Assembly (NCBI GenBank): GCA_035606175.1
Contig: DATNFW010000032.1
Location: 62,001 to 126,000 of the forward strand
Direction of reading: 5' to 3'
DNA: 64,000 bases
From: JASHUC01 sp035606175
Lineage (GTDB): Bacteria > Pseudomonadota > Gammaproteobacteria > Steroidobacterales > Steroidobacteraceae
The translations under genes were made by a program, and so were the position numbers. A model generated the notes under the pieces. The model made no database searches. It saw only the letters and a list, made by a program, of their open reading frames with translations, and had not been told where the DNA came from. Positions 17,269 through 25,717 of the stretch are shown here, one piece after another; positions within the stretch are counted from its first letter, which is position 1, and each line of letters begins with the position of its first letter.

Positions 17269-19437
17269 TCAACCCCGGGGCTCGCGCTCGGGTGCGGTCG
17301 ACGGCTCGGTGGGCGGCTCGGTGGGCGCCTCGTTGGGTGACTCGGCAGCTGGCGCCTCGGTCGCGGGGCCGGTGGATGGCTCGGCGGGCGTTGCGGTGTT
17401 GCCGCCGGAGATGCCGCCGATCGAGATGGACCCGCCGGAGAGGCCGCTGCTCGTCATTCCGCCGCTCGCACCGTTCGCACCGCTCACGCCGCCTGCGCCG
17501 CCGGCAGTCGCGCCGTTCGCACCGCTGACACCCGCGCCGCCCAGGCCGCCTGCACCCGCGGCGCTACCCGAGCGGAAATCGAGGAACGTCCGCTGATCCT
17601 GGCTCAAACGGCTGTCGACCAGCGTGAGGCGCGTCCGCGCGAGAGCCGCCTCGAGCGCATCGAGCCGGCGCTCGAGCAGGAAGGAACGGTGGCCATCGGC
17701 ATATGCGTGCCGGTCTGCCGTGAATCGATACGCGTCGGCATCGGCCGCGTGGGTGAGCTCCGCTGCGCGCGCATCCGCGGCCGCGGAGAGCTGATGGGCT
17801 TCCTGCTGCGCGACGCCGGCCCGCGCACTCGCCCGCCCGCGCTCGTTCGAGATGCTGGCCAGCGCGTTGACCTCGGCGGCCTGCACCGCGTGATAGGCGG
17901 ACGCCGCACCCGCCGGAGGATGGATCTCCTCGATCAGCACCGACACGATGTCGATCCCTGCCTGCCGGATTGCAGGCTCCGCCGCGAGCTCCGCCTGCAG
18001 CATCCCGGAGACGTTCTCGCGCCGCGCACCGATCACCTCGGGGAGCGTGCGGGAATTGAAGTAGCGCAGCACGAGGCTGCTCGCGGCCGCTTTGATGAGG
18101 GATTCGGGATTGGCGACCGTATAGAGCGACTGCTCGGCAGCGGTGTCGGTGAGACCCACACGATAGAGGACGTAGATTTCCGTGGCGACGCTCTGGAAGC
18201 TCTGCGCTCCGGTGCCGGCGCTCGGCACCAGGTAATGCGCCTGGTCGGCATGAGCGCTCTCCCAGAGCCTGTTGAGACTCAAAGGCGGGACCGCCTCGGC
18301 TCCGATCGGCGCTTGCGATTCGGCGGCCGCGGACTCATCGACACCGATCGCGACCGAATGGATCGTGCCGTACTCGACGGGGCGCAGCCGTCCGAACGGC
18401 CACGGCAGGATCAAATGCAGGCCCGGGCCGAGCACGGCGACCGGCGCGCCGAAGCGCTCGTAGACGCCGCGATGACCGAGCTCGATCAGCTTCAATCCCG
18501 AGAGGCCCCAGCACAGCAGCGCCGTAGCGAAAAGCGCCGGCAGGATCGCTGCGCTCAGGAACGCGAGTGCCCAGCTGCGGGCAAAATCGAGTCCGAGGTG
18601 AGTGCGCAGCAGCGTTCCGGGAGCGCGCGGGCCGCCGGTGACGAGACCCGCAACGATGCTGTCTACGACGGCACGCGCATCGGCCGCGGCCGGGGCCGGC
18701 AGGAAGAGCCTGCCGAGCGCGCGCAGCGCGAGCTCGACAGCGACGAGCCCCGGGATGCAGACGATCACGACCGCGGGCCAGAAGAGCCAGCCGAGCCCCG
18801 CGCCGCGCCCGAAGCCGATGCACGCGGCGGCCGCGAGCAGCCACGTCGCGAGCAGCAGGATTCTTCGGAGCGCCGGCGCCTCGGGCAGCTGTGGCGCCGG
18901 GAACGCGTTCAGGACCCGCTCGGCAACGAGCGAGACGAACGCGATTGCAACGACGAAGGCCGCGGCGATGTTCGCGCTCGCGGCATGCTCCAGCACGGCG
19001 GAGCCCGCCGGCCACAACGCGCGGATCGCGACGCAGACGAGAACGGCGCCCGTGGTTACCACGAGCGCCTGGCCCATCCGAGCGGCGTTGCCAGGATGAT
19101 CGCGAACCGCGAGCGGATGCCGCGACGACGCGATCTCCCCGCTACCCTCGGCCGCATGCCGGATGCGGGCGGCAGTCAGTGCAAGTGTCCCGAGCAGCGC
19201 GAGGTCCGCAAGCAAAAGCGCCGCGAGCGCAATCCCCCCCAGTCCGTCGGCGATGGCCTCACGGCCGAGTGCGCGCAGCTGCGGAGCGACCGACGCCGGG
19301 AGCCACTCGGCCGCGAGCGCAAGCGCCACCACGACGGTCAGTGCGCCGTAGAGGATGGCGAGCTGCCGGATCAGCCGGTGCGACCGCGGAAGGACCGGCT
19401 CCTGGTCCGGCTTGGAATCGGTGTCGATGATACTCAT
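17269..19437 (-). CDS. Large SPFH protein with multi-TM N-terminal domain and Gly/Pro-rich tail
   Basis: 722 residues. About six hydrophobic segments occupy residues 25-300. A band-7 domain follows (GLKLIELGHRGVYERFGAPVAVLGPGLHL, about 315 onward) with a coiled coil rich in Ala/Glu/His (about 510-600). The tail is low complexity: GVSGANGA repeats, then PTEPPTEPSTAPE. Family members with an HflK-type domain fused to extra TM helices are uncommon. It is the first gene of the minus arm, divergent from the cytochrome c operon. Probably a third subunit of the HflC/HflK-like scaffold. Confidence 0.82.
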   Translation of the reverse strand: MSIIDTDSKPDQEPVLPRSHRLIRQLAILYGALTVVVALALAAEWLPASVAPQLRALGREAIADGLGGIALAALLLADLALLGTLALTAARIRHAAEGSGEIASSRHPLAVRDHPGNAARMGQALVVTTGAVLVCVAIRALWPAGSAVLEHAASANIAAAFVVAIAFVSLVAERVLNAFPAPQLPEAPALRRILLLATWLLAAAACIGFGRGAGLGWLFWPAVVIVCIPGLVAVELALRALGRLFLPAPAAADARAVVDSIVAGLVTGGPRAPGTLLRTHLGLDFARSWALAFLSAAILPALFATALLCWGLSGLKLIELGHRGVYERFGAPVAVLGPGLHLILPWPFGRLRPVEYGTIHSVAIGVDESAAAESQAPIGAEAVPPLSLNRLWESAHADQAHYLVPSAGTGAQSFQSVATEIYVLYRVGLTDTAAEQSLYTVANPESLIKAAASSLVLRYFNSRTLPEVIGARRENVSGMLQAELAAEPAIRQAGIDIVSVLIEEIHPPAGAASAYHAVQAAEVNALASISNERGRASARAGVAQQEAHQLSAAADARAAELTHAADADAYRFTADRHAYADGHRSFLLERRLDALEAALARTRLTLVDSRLSQDQRTFLDFRSGSAAGAGGLGGAGVSGANGATAGGAGGVSGANGASGGMTSSGLSGGSISIGGISGGNTATPAEPSTGPATEAPAAESPNEAPTEPPTEPSTAPEREPRG

Positions 19438-19659
19438 GAGTTTACGCGGGCGGCCCTCGCGCCCGGGTCAGCGCGGCTGCCGGTGCGAGAGCGCCTCGGC
19501 CCGCCGCGCCCGTCACTGACTATTCGTGACCCAATCCGATGAATACGGACTTCGAGCGCGCAGCCCTCGCGGCCGATGGCCATCCGGGTGAAAGGGCATC
19601 GGTGTGATACTAAGGGGGCGGCCGGAGATCCTGCAACGCTCGCCTGCGCAATCGAGATT
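19438..19659. promoter_or_regulatory. Divergent intergenic region between the two arms of the SPFH/cytochrome c cluster
   Basis: 222 bp separate the divergent arms, so both promoters should lie here. A TGTGATACT word near 19609-19617 could serve as an extended -10 for the plus arm, but no convincing -35 is seen. I found no clear regulator palindrome. Confidence 0.35.
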
Positions 19660-20475
19660 ATGACGTCAGCCACCCCACCCACCGGACCGCCGCAGCCGCG
19701 CCGCGCGCGATGGCCGTGGCTGGCGGCCACGATCGTGCTGCTCGCCGCCGGCGGCGCCGCCCTGGCAGGGATCCGCCACGCCCAGCGCCAGCGCCTGGCG
19801 ACGCAACTGCTCGCGAGCTTTCCGGACGCCGTGCTCGCGCACCCGTCCCTCGTGCGCTTTGCCGTGGCCGAGGCGCGGCCGCTCTTCAAGGCCAACTGCG
19901 CCGTGTGCCACGGAGAGAACATGCACGGCAATACCGCGATCGGAGCCCCGAACCTCACGGACCAGGTCTGGCTCTACGGCGATGGCACCGTCTACGACAT
20001 CGAGCGGACGATTCTCTACGGCGTTCGCACCGGGCTCAGCAAAACGCGCAACGTCACCGACATGCCGGGGTACGGCCTGCGGGGCCGCCTCACATCCGGG
20101 CAGATCGACGATGTCGTGCAGTATCTGCTCAAGTTGAACGACCGGCCCCACCGGGCGGAGGCGGCCGAGGAGGGCCGCGCCTTGTATTACGGCCTGGCGA
20201 ACTGCGGCGACTGCCACGGATCGGATGCGCGCGGCGACTCCGACTATGGCTCTCCCGATCTGACGGTCAATGTCTGGAACAGCGGCGGCGATCCGCAATC
20301 GCTTTACCGCAGCATCTATTTCGGGCGGCACCGCATCATGCCGGCCTGGGTCGGCAAGCTGACCTTCGAACAGATCCGCGCGCTCGCCGTCTATGTCTAT
20401 TCCGAATCGCACCCGAGCCCGAGCCGGGAAACGAACGCAAGCACCAGCCAGACCGCCTCGCCGAGCCGCTCATGA
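19660..20475 (+). CDS. Membrane-anchored dihaem cytochrome c (CcoP-like)
   Basis: 271 residues from the ATG at 19660. One N-terminal TM helix (about 19-38) anchors two periplasmic c-type domains with CAVCH (80-84) and CGDCH (182-186). Candidate axial Met residues are Met135 (TDMPGYG) and Met227 (RIMPAW). The spacing and the APNLTDQVWLYGDG motif resemble CcoP/FixP, but no ccoNOQ genes are present, so it probably serves another electron-transfer partner. The start is uncertain; an in-frame ATG at 19576 exists. The stop overlaps the parvulin start (ATGA). Confidence 0.87.
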   Translation: MTSATPPTGPPQPRRARWPWLAATIVLLAAGGAALAGIRHAQRQRLATQLLASFPDAVLAHPSLVRFAVAEARPLFKANCAVCHGENMHGNTAIGAPNLTDQVWLYGDGTVYDIERTILYGVRTGLSKTRNVTDMPGYGLRGRLTSGQIDDVVQYLLKLNDRPHRAEAAEEGRALYYGLANCGDCHGSDARGDSDYGSPDLTVNVWNSGGDPQSLYRSIYFGRHRIMPAWVGKLTFEQIRALAVYVYSESHPSPSRETNASTSQTASPSRS

Positions 20476-21449
20476 CCGATGCCACTCTCGTCAAACAGCC
20501 CCGTGCCGCCGCGCGCCCCGGCAGGTTCGCGCGGCTTCGCCGCCGGCTGCTCGATGAGCGCACCCGCCTCGAGTGGATGCTGCCCGCGGGCGGCATCATC
20601 ATTGGACTTGCGGTCGCCGGTGCCGGCCTGTTTCGTCCCGCGGCGCGGCCGACTATCGCAGTGCCTCCCGGCTATGTCGCGCTCGTCAATCAAAAAGGCA
20701 TTCTGACCAGCGACTTCATCGCTCAAACACAAGCCGAGACCGGCGTCGGCTTCAATCAAACGACGCAGGCGAAGCGCCGGCACGTGCTGCGCGAGATGAT
20801 CGACGAGGAGCTGCTCGTGCAGCGCGCGCTCTCCCTCGATTTGCCGGAGACCACGACCGAAGTGCGCGATGCGATGGCGGCGGCAGTGAACGCCCAGGTC
20901 GCCGCACCGCTTCTCGAGATCGAGCCGACCGACGAGGAGCTGCGTACCTTCTACGACCGGCACCGCGCGAAGTACACGATCGGCGGCACCATGACGCTGC
21001 GCGATCTGGTGATGCACTACGGCACCTACGCGGACGCCGATCAGAGTTTGCCCCAGGCGGAGAGCGACGCGGCCGAGGCCGTCTATCAACTGCGCTCCGG
21101 CGCGGCGATCGATTACGTCATGGAGCATTTCGGGTTCGTCGACTCCGGACGCGTGTCGGACGGCGAAGAGCTCGATTTCGCCGCCAAGATCCACCTCGGC
21201 GCGAAGCTCTATCCGGTCGCGACGGCGCTCAATGCCGGGCAGATCTCGGACCCGGTCGTCACCGCAGACGGCGTGCACGTGCTCGTCATGCTGCAGCGGC
21301 AGCTGCCTCGCCCCGCACCGTTCTCGGCGGTGCGCGACCAGGTGTACTCCGACTTCCGCGCGGAGCAGAAGCAGCGCGCGAGCGAGGAGAATTTGAGGAT
21401 CCTGCGCTCTCAGGCGCAGATCCTCCTCGCACCCGGGCAGTCCGAGTGA
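20472..21449 (+). CDS. Membrane-anchored parvulin-type peptidyl-prolyl isomerase
   Basis: 325 residues: a basic cytoplasmic N-terminus, one TM helix (about 36-55), a SurA/PrsA-like helical chaperone region (LREMIDEELLVQRAL), and a degenerate rotamase (PpiC) domain ending PVVTADGVHVLVML. It should face the periplasm and fold envelope proteins, plausibly its operon partners. ATGA overlap with the cytochrome c gene; 8 bp before the HupE-like gene. Confidence 0.85.
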   Translation: MTDATLVKQPRAAARPGRFARLRRRLLDERTRLEWMLPAGGIIIGLAVAGAGLFRPAARPTIAVPPGYVALVNQKGILTSDFIAQTQAETGVGFNQTTQAKRRHVLREMIDEELLVQRALSLDLPETTTEVRDAMAAAVNAQVAAPLLEIEPTDEELRTFYDRHRAKYTIGGTMTLRDLVMHYGTYADADQSLPQAESDAAEAVYQLRSGAAIDYVMEHFGFVDSGRVSDGEELDFAAKIHLGAKLYPVATALNAGQISDPVVTADGVHVLVMLQRQLPRPAPFSAVRDQVYSDFRAEQKQRASEENLRILRSQAQILLAPGQSE

Positions 21450-21457
21450 GGACGGTG

Positions 21458-22828
21458 ATGGGCGGCAGAGGGGCGCTGGCGCTGCTGCTCGGGTTGGCCG
21501 GATGGGTCGCGTGCGCCGCGCGCCCACTCTCCGTGCACGCGGCCGAAGCGGGCGTGAGCTACTCGACCTGGATCGTCTCGAGCGACACGGTGATGCTGCG
21601 CTTCGTGTTGCCCGCCGCGGAAGCCAATCGGCTCGCGGGCTCCGCGATCCCGGTGCTGACCGTGAGCAAGCTCGGCGACTATCTGCTCGAGCACACCGCC
21701 GTCACCGCCTCCGGTCGCGATTGTCCGGCGATCGACCAGGGGTACGATCTCGGCCGTGTCGATCCGGTGCGGGTGGGCGCGGAGCTCTACGGGTTCGAGA
21801 TCGTCTTTCGCTGCAGCGCGCCGATCCGCTCGCTCGTCCTCGAGAACCGCGCACTCTTCGATCGGGTGCCGGGTCACGTCGATTTCGCGCGGATCGAGGC
21901 CGGACGGCGTTTCACCGATCAGCTGTTCACGGCAGGGCGCCAGCGCGTGCGCATTCCGAACATATCCGACGCGCCCGCGGCGAGCCTCGGCGCGTACGTG
22001 CGGCTCGGCATCGGGCATGTGCTCCGCGATGCGGGGCGACTGTGCTTTTTGACTGTGGCGCTGCTCGTCGTCATGCATCGGCCGCGTCGGATCCTGCTCA
22101 TCATCGCCGGGCTCGTGGGCGGATACGCTGTCGCGCTGGCCGCGGATGCAGGGGGGCTCGTCGTCTCTAACCGAGCGCTGATCGAGGCGTTCATCGGCTG
22201 TTTGATCGCGCTCTACGCGCTCGCGGCCATCGCCCCGCAGCTCGCGCGACCGGTCATTGCGACCCGGGGGTGGCCGCTTCTATTGCTTGCGCTCGCGATC
22301 GTCGCGGCCGGCCTGCGTGCGGCCGGACCCGCATTGCTGCTCGCCGGAGGCGGGCTGCTCTCGGCGGGCTTCCTGGCCGCGATCCGCAGGCCCGGCGCGC
22401 GCACGCCCGGCGCAGGCGCGAGCGCCGGAATACTGCTGGCGCTGCCTGCGGTCATTTTCGGATTCCTGGATGGCTTTACGCTTCAGTCGCTCCTCGCTCC
22501 GCTCGAGCTGGCGTTCTCGAGCCGAGTGCGCATGGCGATCGGATACGATCTCGGCGCGCTCCTCGCCGAGGCCGGTATCTTTGCGATTGCGGCAGGTGCG
22601 GTTGCACTCGCGAGCGGCTTCATGCGTGCGGGCGGCTTCGGGCGCGCTGACGGCGTCATGCGCTCGAGCGGTCTCATGCGGTCGAGCGATTTGATGCGCC
22701 CGGGCGATCTCCTTGCGGGGCTCGCCGTACAAACGGCCGCGACGCGGCGCACGCTGCTCGAGGTGCTCACAGCCGCGATTCTCGCCGGGCTCGGCACCTT
22801 CTGGCTCGTCACCCGCCTGCACACTTGA
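21458..22828 (+). CDS. HupE/UreJ-like membrane protein with a periplasmic domain
   Basis: 456 residues. A signal sequence (cleavage near VHAAEAG) is followed by a ~130-residue periplasmic domain, then about seven TM helices. The helical part aligns with HupE/UreJ_2 (YVRLGIGHVLRDAGRLCFL at 180-198), but the usual HxxxDH nickel motif is degenerate: His187 remains and the Asp-His pair reads Ala-Gly. The second His motif is also lost. A Met-Arg-Ser repeat (VMRSSGLMRSSDLMRPGD) lies in a loop near the C-terminus. The ATG has GAGGA about six bases upstream. Function unknown; not an ordinary Ni permease. Confidence 0.72.
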   Translation: MGGRGALALLLGLAGWVACAARPLSVHAAEAGVSYSTWIVSSDTVMLRFVLPAAEANRLAGSAIPVLTVSKLGDYLLEHTAVTASGRDCPAIDQGYDLGRVDPVRVGAELYGFEIVFRCSAPIRSLVLENRALFDRVPGHVDFARIEAGRRFTDQLFTAGRQRVRIPNISDAPAASLGAYVRLGIGHVLRDAGRLCFLTVALLVVMHRPRRILLIIAGLVGGYAVALAADAGGLVVSNRALIEAFIGCLIALYALAAIAPQLARPVIATRGWPLLLLALAIVAAGLRAAGPALLLAGGGLLSAGFLAAIRRPGARTPGAGASAGILLALPAVIFGFLDGFTLQSLLAPLELAFSSRVRMAIGYDLGALLAEAGIFAIAAGAVALASGFMRAGGFGRADGVMRSSGLMRSSDLMRPGDLLAGLAVQTAATRRTLLEVLTAAILAGLGTFWLVTRLHT

Positions 22829-22849
22829 AACAGACGCCGCGGCTGCGGC

Positions 22850-23599
22850 TCAGGCGTGAGACGCCTCGAGCGCGAGGGCGAGGTGCTGGCGGGCGCGTCG
22901 CACGCGCATTTCGACCGCTTTGCGGGTGAGACCGAGCTCGCGCGCCGTCGCGGCCTGCGAGTGCTCGCGCACGGCCGTCAGCAGGAGCGGCGCGAGCAGT
23001 TGCGGGGGCAGGTCCTCGAGGGCCCTGCCGAGCGAGCGCAGGCTTTCATTGCCGATCAGCTGCCGCTCGATACCGCACTCCTCGATGCCGCAACAGCCCT
23101 CGTGGAGCACGTCCGACTTCAACCGCGACAGCATCCCGAGCTGCGTCGCACGGCGGCGGGCCCAATCGCGGCACTTGTTGAGCGCGATCGTGGTGATCCA
23201 CGCTTCGAAGGGGCGACCGGCGTCGTAGTGCTGCAGCGCCCGCCAGACGGCGAAATGCGTGTCCTGAACCGCGTCGCGGACGTCCTCGGGGTCGCGCAGC
23301 CGGCGTGCGATGACCGCGTGCAAATGGCGACCATGGCGTCGCATGAGGTGGGCGAAGGCGGCCGTGCCACCGTTCAGCGCAAGGGTGACGAGCTCTCCAT
23401 CCGTAGAGCACTCGCTCGCGCGCGAGCCGCTCTCGAACCGGCTCGTTGCGCGGCGTGGGAGAGTCCCCGCCGGCTCCGCCGGACGCGAGCTGCGCAGCAG
23501 CGCAAGATGGGGCATCTCCCGCCGGCCGCGCGGCCGAATGCAGCTCGCTTCGGCCTCATCCGGTCTCGACTCGACTGCCGCTTCGCTTCTGCCGCGCAC
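22850..23599 (-). CDS. ECF-type RNA polymerase sigma factor
   Basis: 249 residues. Region 2 (about 75-140) has DPEDVRDAVQDTHFAVWRAL and YDAGRPFEAWITTIALNKCRDWARRR. Region 4 (about 190-245) has LPPQLLAPLLLTAVREHSQAATARELGLTRKAVEMRVRRARQ-like helix-turn-helix character. A Cys-rich linker (EGCCGIEECGIE) sits between. The N-terminal ~65 residues are unlike the family, so the true start may be downstream. No anti-sigma gene is adjacent. It ends 22 bp from the HupE-like gene, convergent, and could control that cluster. Confidence 0.85.
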   Translation of the reverse strand: MRGRSEAAVESRPDEAEASCIRPRGRREMPHLALLRSSRPAEPAGTLPRRATSRFESGSRASECSTDGELVTLALNGGTAAFAHLMRRHGRHLHAVIARRLRDPEDVRDAVQDTHFAVWRALQHYDAGRPFEAWITTIALNKCRDWARRRATQLGMLSRLKSDVLHEGCCGIEECGIERQLIGNESLRSLGRALEDLPPQLLAPLLLTAVREHSQAATARELGLTRKAVEMRVRRARQHLALALEASHA

Positions 23600-23800
23600 G
23601 CCACCCGCCTGTCGACGATCAGGCGTCGAGCGTGGGCGGAGATGCGTAGCCTGTCAGGTAAGTTACGGTTTTCGGTGCTGTTCGTTCACGTTATCGATCC
23701 GTTAACTTCGCGCCATTCGGGGCGTAAGAGGCTTGCGGGGTTTGGTGCTTGCGAGCCTGCAGCCTAGAATACGGCGCTCTGCCCGGGACCCATCCCTCAA

Positions 23801-25717
23801 ATGCGATTCGCCCACCCGTTCGAGGTCATCGTCGTCGGCGGCGGCCACGCTGGCACGGAAGCCGCGCTTGCCGCGGCGCGCATGGGCGTGCGCACGCTTC
23901 TCATCACGCAGAGCATCGAGACGCTCGGCCAGATGAGCTGCAATCCGGCGATCGGCGGGATCGGCAAGGGTCATCTGGTCAGGGAAATCGATGCGCTGGG
24001 CGGTGCCATCGCTCGCGCGGCCGACCGCGCCGGTATCCAGTTCCGCATCCTGAACGCGAGCAAGGGGCCCGCGGTGCGGGCGACGCGCGCCCAGGCCGAC
24101 CGCCAGCTCTACCGTCAGGCGATCCGCTCGGCGGTCGAGAATCAGCCGAACCTGACGCTGTTTCAGCAGGAGATCGCGGATCTCATCATCGAGAGCGGGC
24201 GTGTTCGCGGGGTCACGACCGTCACCGGGATCGCGTTCGAGGCGCCCGCCGTCGTGCTCACCGTCGGGACGTTTCTCGGCGGCAAGATACACGTCGGCCT
24301 CGATCACTACAGCGGCGGCCGTGCCGGCGATCCTGCCTCGCTCAAGCTTGCCGCATGTTTGCGCGAGCTGCCGTTCCGCGTCGGCCGCCTGAAGACGGGC
24401 ACGCCCCCACGCATCGACGGCCGCACCATCGACTTTGCCCGGCTGCAGCGGCAGTCGAGCGATGACCCCCTCCCGGTGTTTTCGTTCCTCGGGCGTGTCA
24501 GCGAGCACCCGAAGCAGATCGATTGTTTCATTACCCAAACTAACGAGGCAACGCACGAGATCATTCGCGCTGCCACGGATCGCTCGCCGATGTTCACCGG
24601 CGCGATCGAGGGGGTGGGTCCGCGCTACTGCCCGTCGATCGAGGACAAGGTCGTCCGCTTCGCCGAGAAAACGTCCCATCAGATCTTCGTCGAGCCCGAG
24701 GGCCTCACGACGAACGAGGTCTACCCGAACGGCATCTCCACGAGCCTGCCGTTCGATGTGCAGTACGCGCTCGTGCGCAGCATCCGCGGATTCGAGCGCG
24801 CGCACCTGACCCGGCCGGGCTACGCGATCGAGTACGATTTCTTCGATCCCCGCGACCTCGAGCCCTCGCTCCGGACGAGGTTCGTGGAGGGCCTTTATCT
24901 CGCGGGCCAGATCAACGGCACGACGGGCTACGAGGAGGCCGCCGCGCAGGGGCTGATCGCCGGGATCAACGCGGCGCTTCAAGTCCGGGGCGAGTCTCCC
25001 TGGACGCCCAAGCGCAGCGAAGCCTATCTCGGTGTGCTCATCGACGACTTGACGACGCGCGGGGCGAGCGAGCCGTACCGCATGTTCACGAGCCGCGCGG
25101 AGCACCGCCTGCTGCTCCGGGAGGACAACGCCGACTTGCGGCTCACTCCGCTCGGCCGCTCGCTCGGTCTCATCGAGGACGAGCGCTGGCGGCTCACGGA
25201 GGCGAAGCGAGAGCTCACGGAGGCGGAGGTCGAGAGGTTGGGCGGGAGGCGGATTTGCGCCGACGGAGTGCCGGCCGCCTGGACCGCGCAGCATCTGCGC
25301 ACTCCGCTCGCACGCGATCAGAGCGCGTTCGAGCTGTTGCGCCGGCCCGAAGTGCGCTACGAGGCAGTCGTTGCGCTCGCCGGAGCCCCGGAGTGGGAGG
25401 GCATCGACGACCGCCTGCCCTCGCAGGTGCGGTTGCAGGTCGAAGTGCGCGCCAAGTACGCCGGCTACATCGAGCGCCAGCAGGAGGAGATCGAGCGCCA
25501 GCGCTCGAGCGAGGAGACTTTGCTTCCGGCCGACCTCGAGTATGCGGAGATCGCCGGCCTCTCGACCGAGGCTCGCCAGCGCCTCGAGGAGGCTCGCCCC
25601 GCAACGCTCGGTCAGGCCGCGCGCGTGCCGGGCGTCACACCCGCCGCGGTATCGATCCTGCTCGTGCACCTCAAGAAGCGCAGTTGCCGCGGCGGCGGGC
25701 GCGAGCACGCCGCGTGA
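23801..25717 (+). CDS. mnmG: tRNA uridine-5-carboxymethylaminomethyl synthesis enzyme MnmG (GidA)
   Basis: FAD-dependent partner of MnmE in U34 modification. 638 residues with FAD-binding VVGGGHAGTEAALAAARMG at the N-terminus, the signature SCNPAIGGIGKGHLVREIDALGG, and QINGTTGYEEAAAQGL. The C-terminal helical MnmE/tRNA-binding domain is complete. In many gammaproteobacteria mnmG is followed by rsmG-parA-parB near the origin; here pyrF follows with a 4-base GTGA overlap. Confidence 0.98.
   Translation: MRFAHPFEVIVVGGGHAGTEAALAAARMGVRTLLITQSIETLGQMSCNPAIGGIGKGHLVREIDALGGAIARAADRAGIQFRILNASKGPAVRATRAQADRQLYRQAIRSAVENQPNLTLFQQEIADLIIESGRVRGVTTVTGIAFEAPAVVLTVGTFLGGKIHVGLDHYSGGRAGDPASLKLAACLRELPFRVGRLKTGTPPRIDGRTIDFARLQRQSSDDPLPVFSFLGRVSEHPKQIDCFITQTNEATHEIIRAATDRSPMFTGAIEGVGPRYCPSIEDKVVRFAEKTSHQIFVEPEGLTTNEVYPNGISTSLPFDVQYALVRSIRGFERAHLTRPGYAIEYDFFDPRDLEPSLRTRFVEGLYLAGQINGTTGYEEAAAQGLIAGINAALQVRGESPWTPKRSEAYLGVLIDDLTTRGASEPYRMFTSRAEHRLLLREDNADLRLTPLGRSLGLIEDERWRLTEAKRELTEAEVERLGGRRICADGVPAAWTAQHLRTPLARDQSAFELLRRPEVRYEAVVALAGAPEWEGIDDRLPSQVRLQVEVRAKYAGYIERQQEEIERQRSSEETLLPADLEYAEIAGLSTEARQRLEEARPATLGQAARVPGVTPAAVSILLVHLKKRSCRGGGREHAA

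Noticed and set aside
19660..20475. Cytochrome c called CcoP of a cbb3 oxidase
   Set aside because: Similar layout of TM anchor and two CXXCH domains, but no ccoN, ccoO or ccoQ genes are in the window.
23600..23800. RNA gene or riboswitch upstream of mnmG
   Set aside because: The 201-bp gap is somewhat AT-richer near 23660-23710 but shows no tRNA cloverleaf, terminator or known riboswitch pattern that I can recognise.
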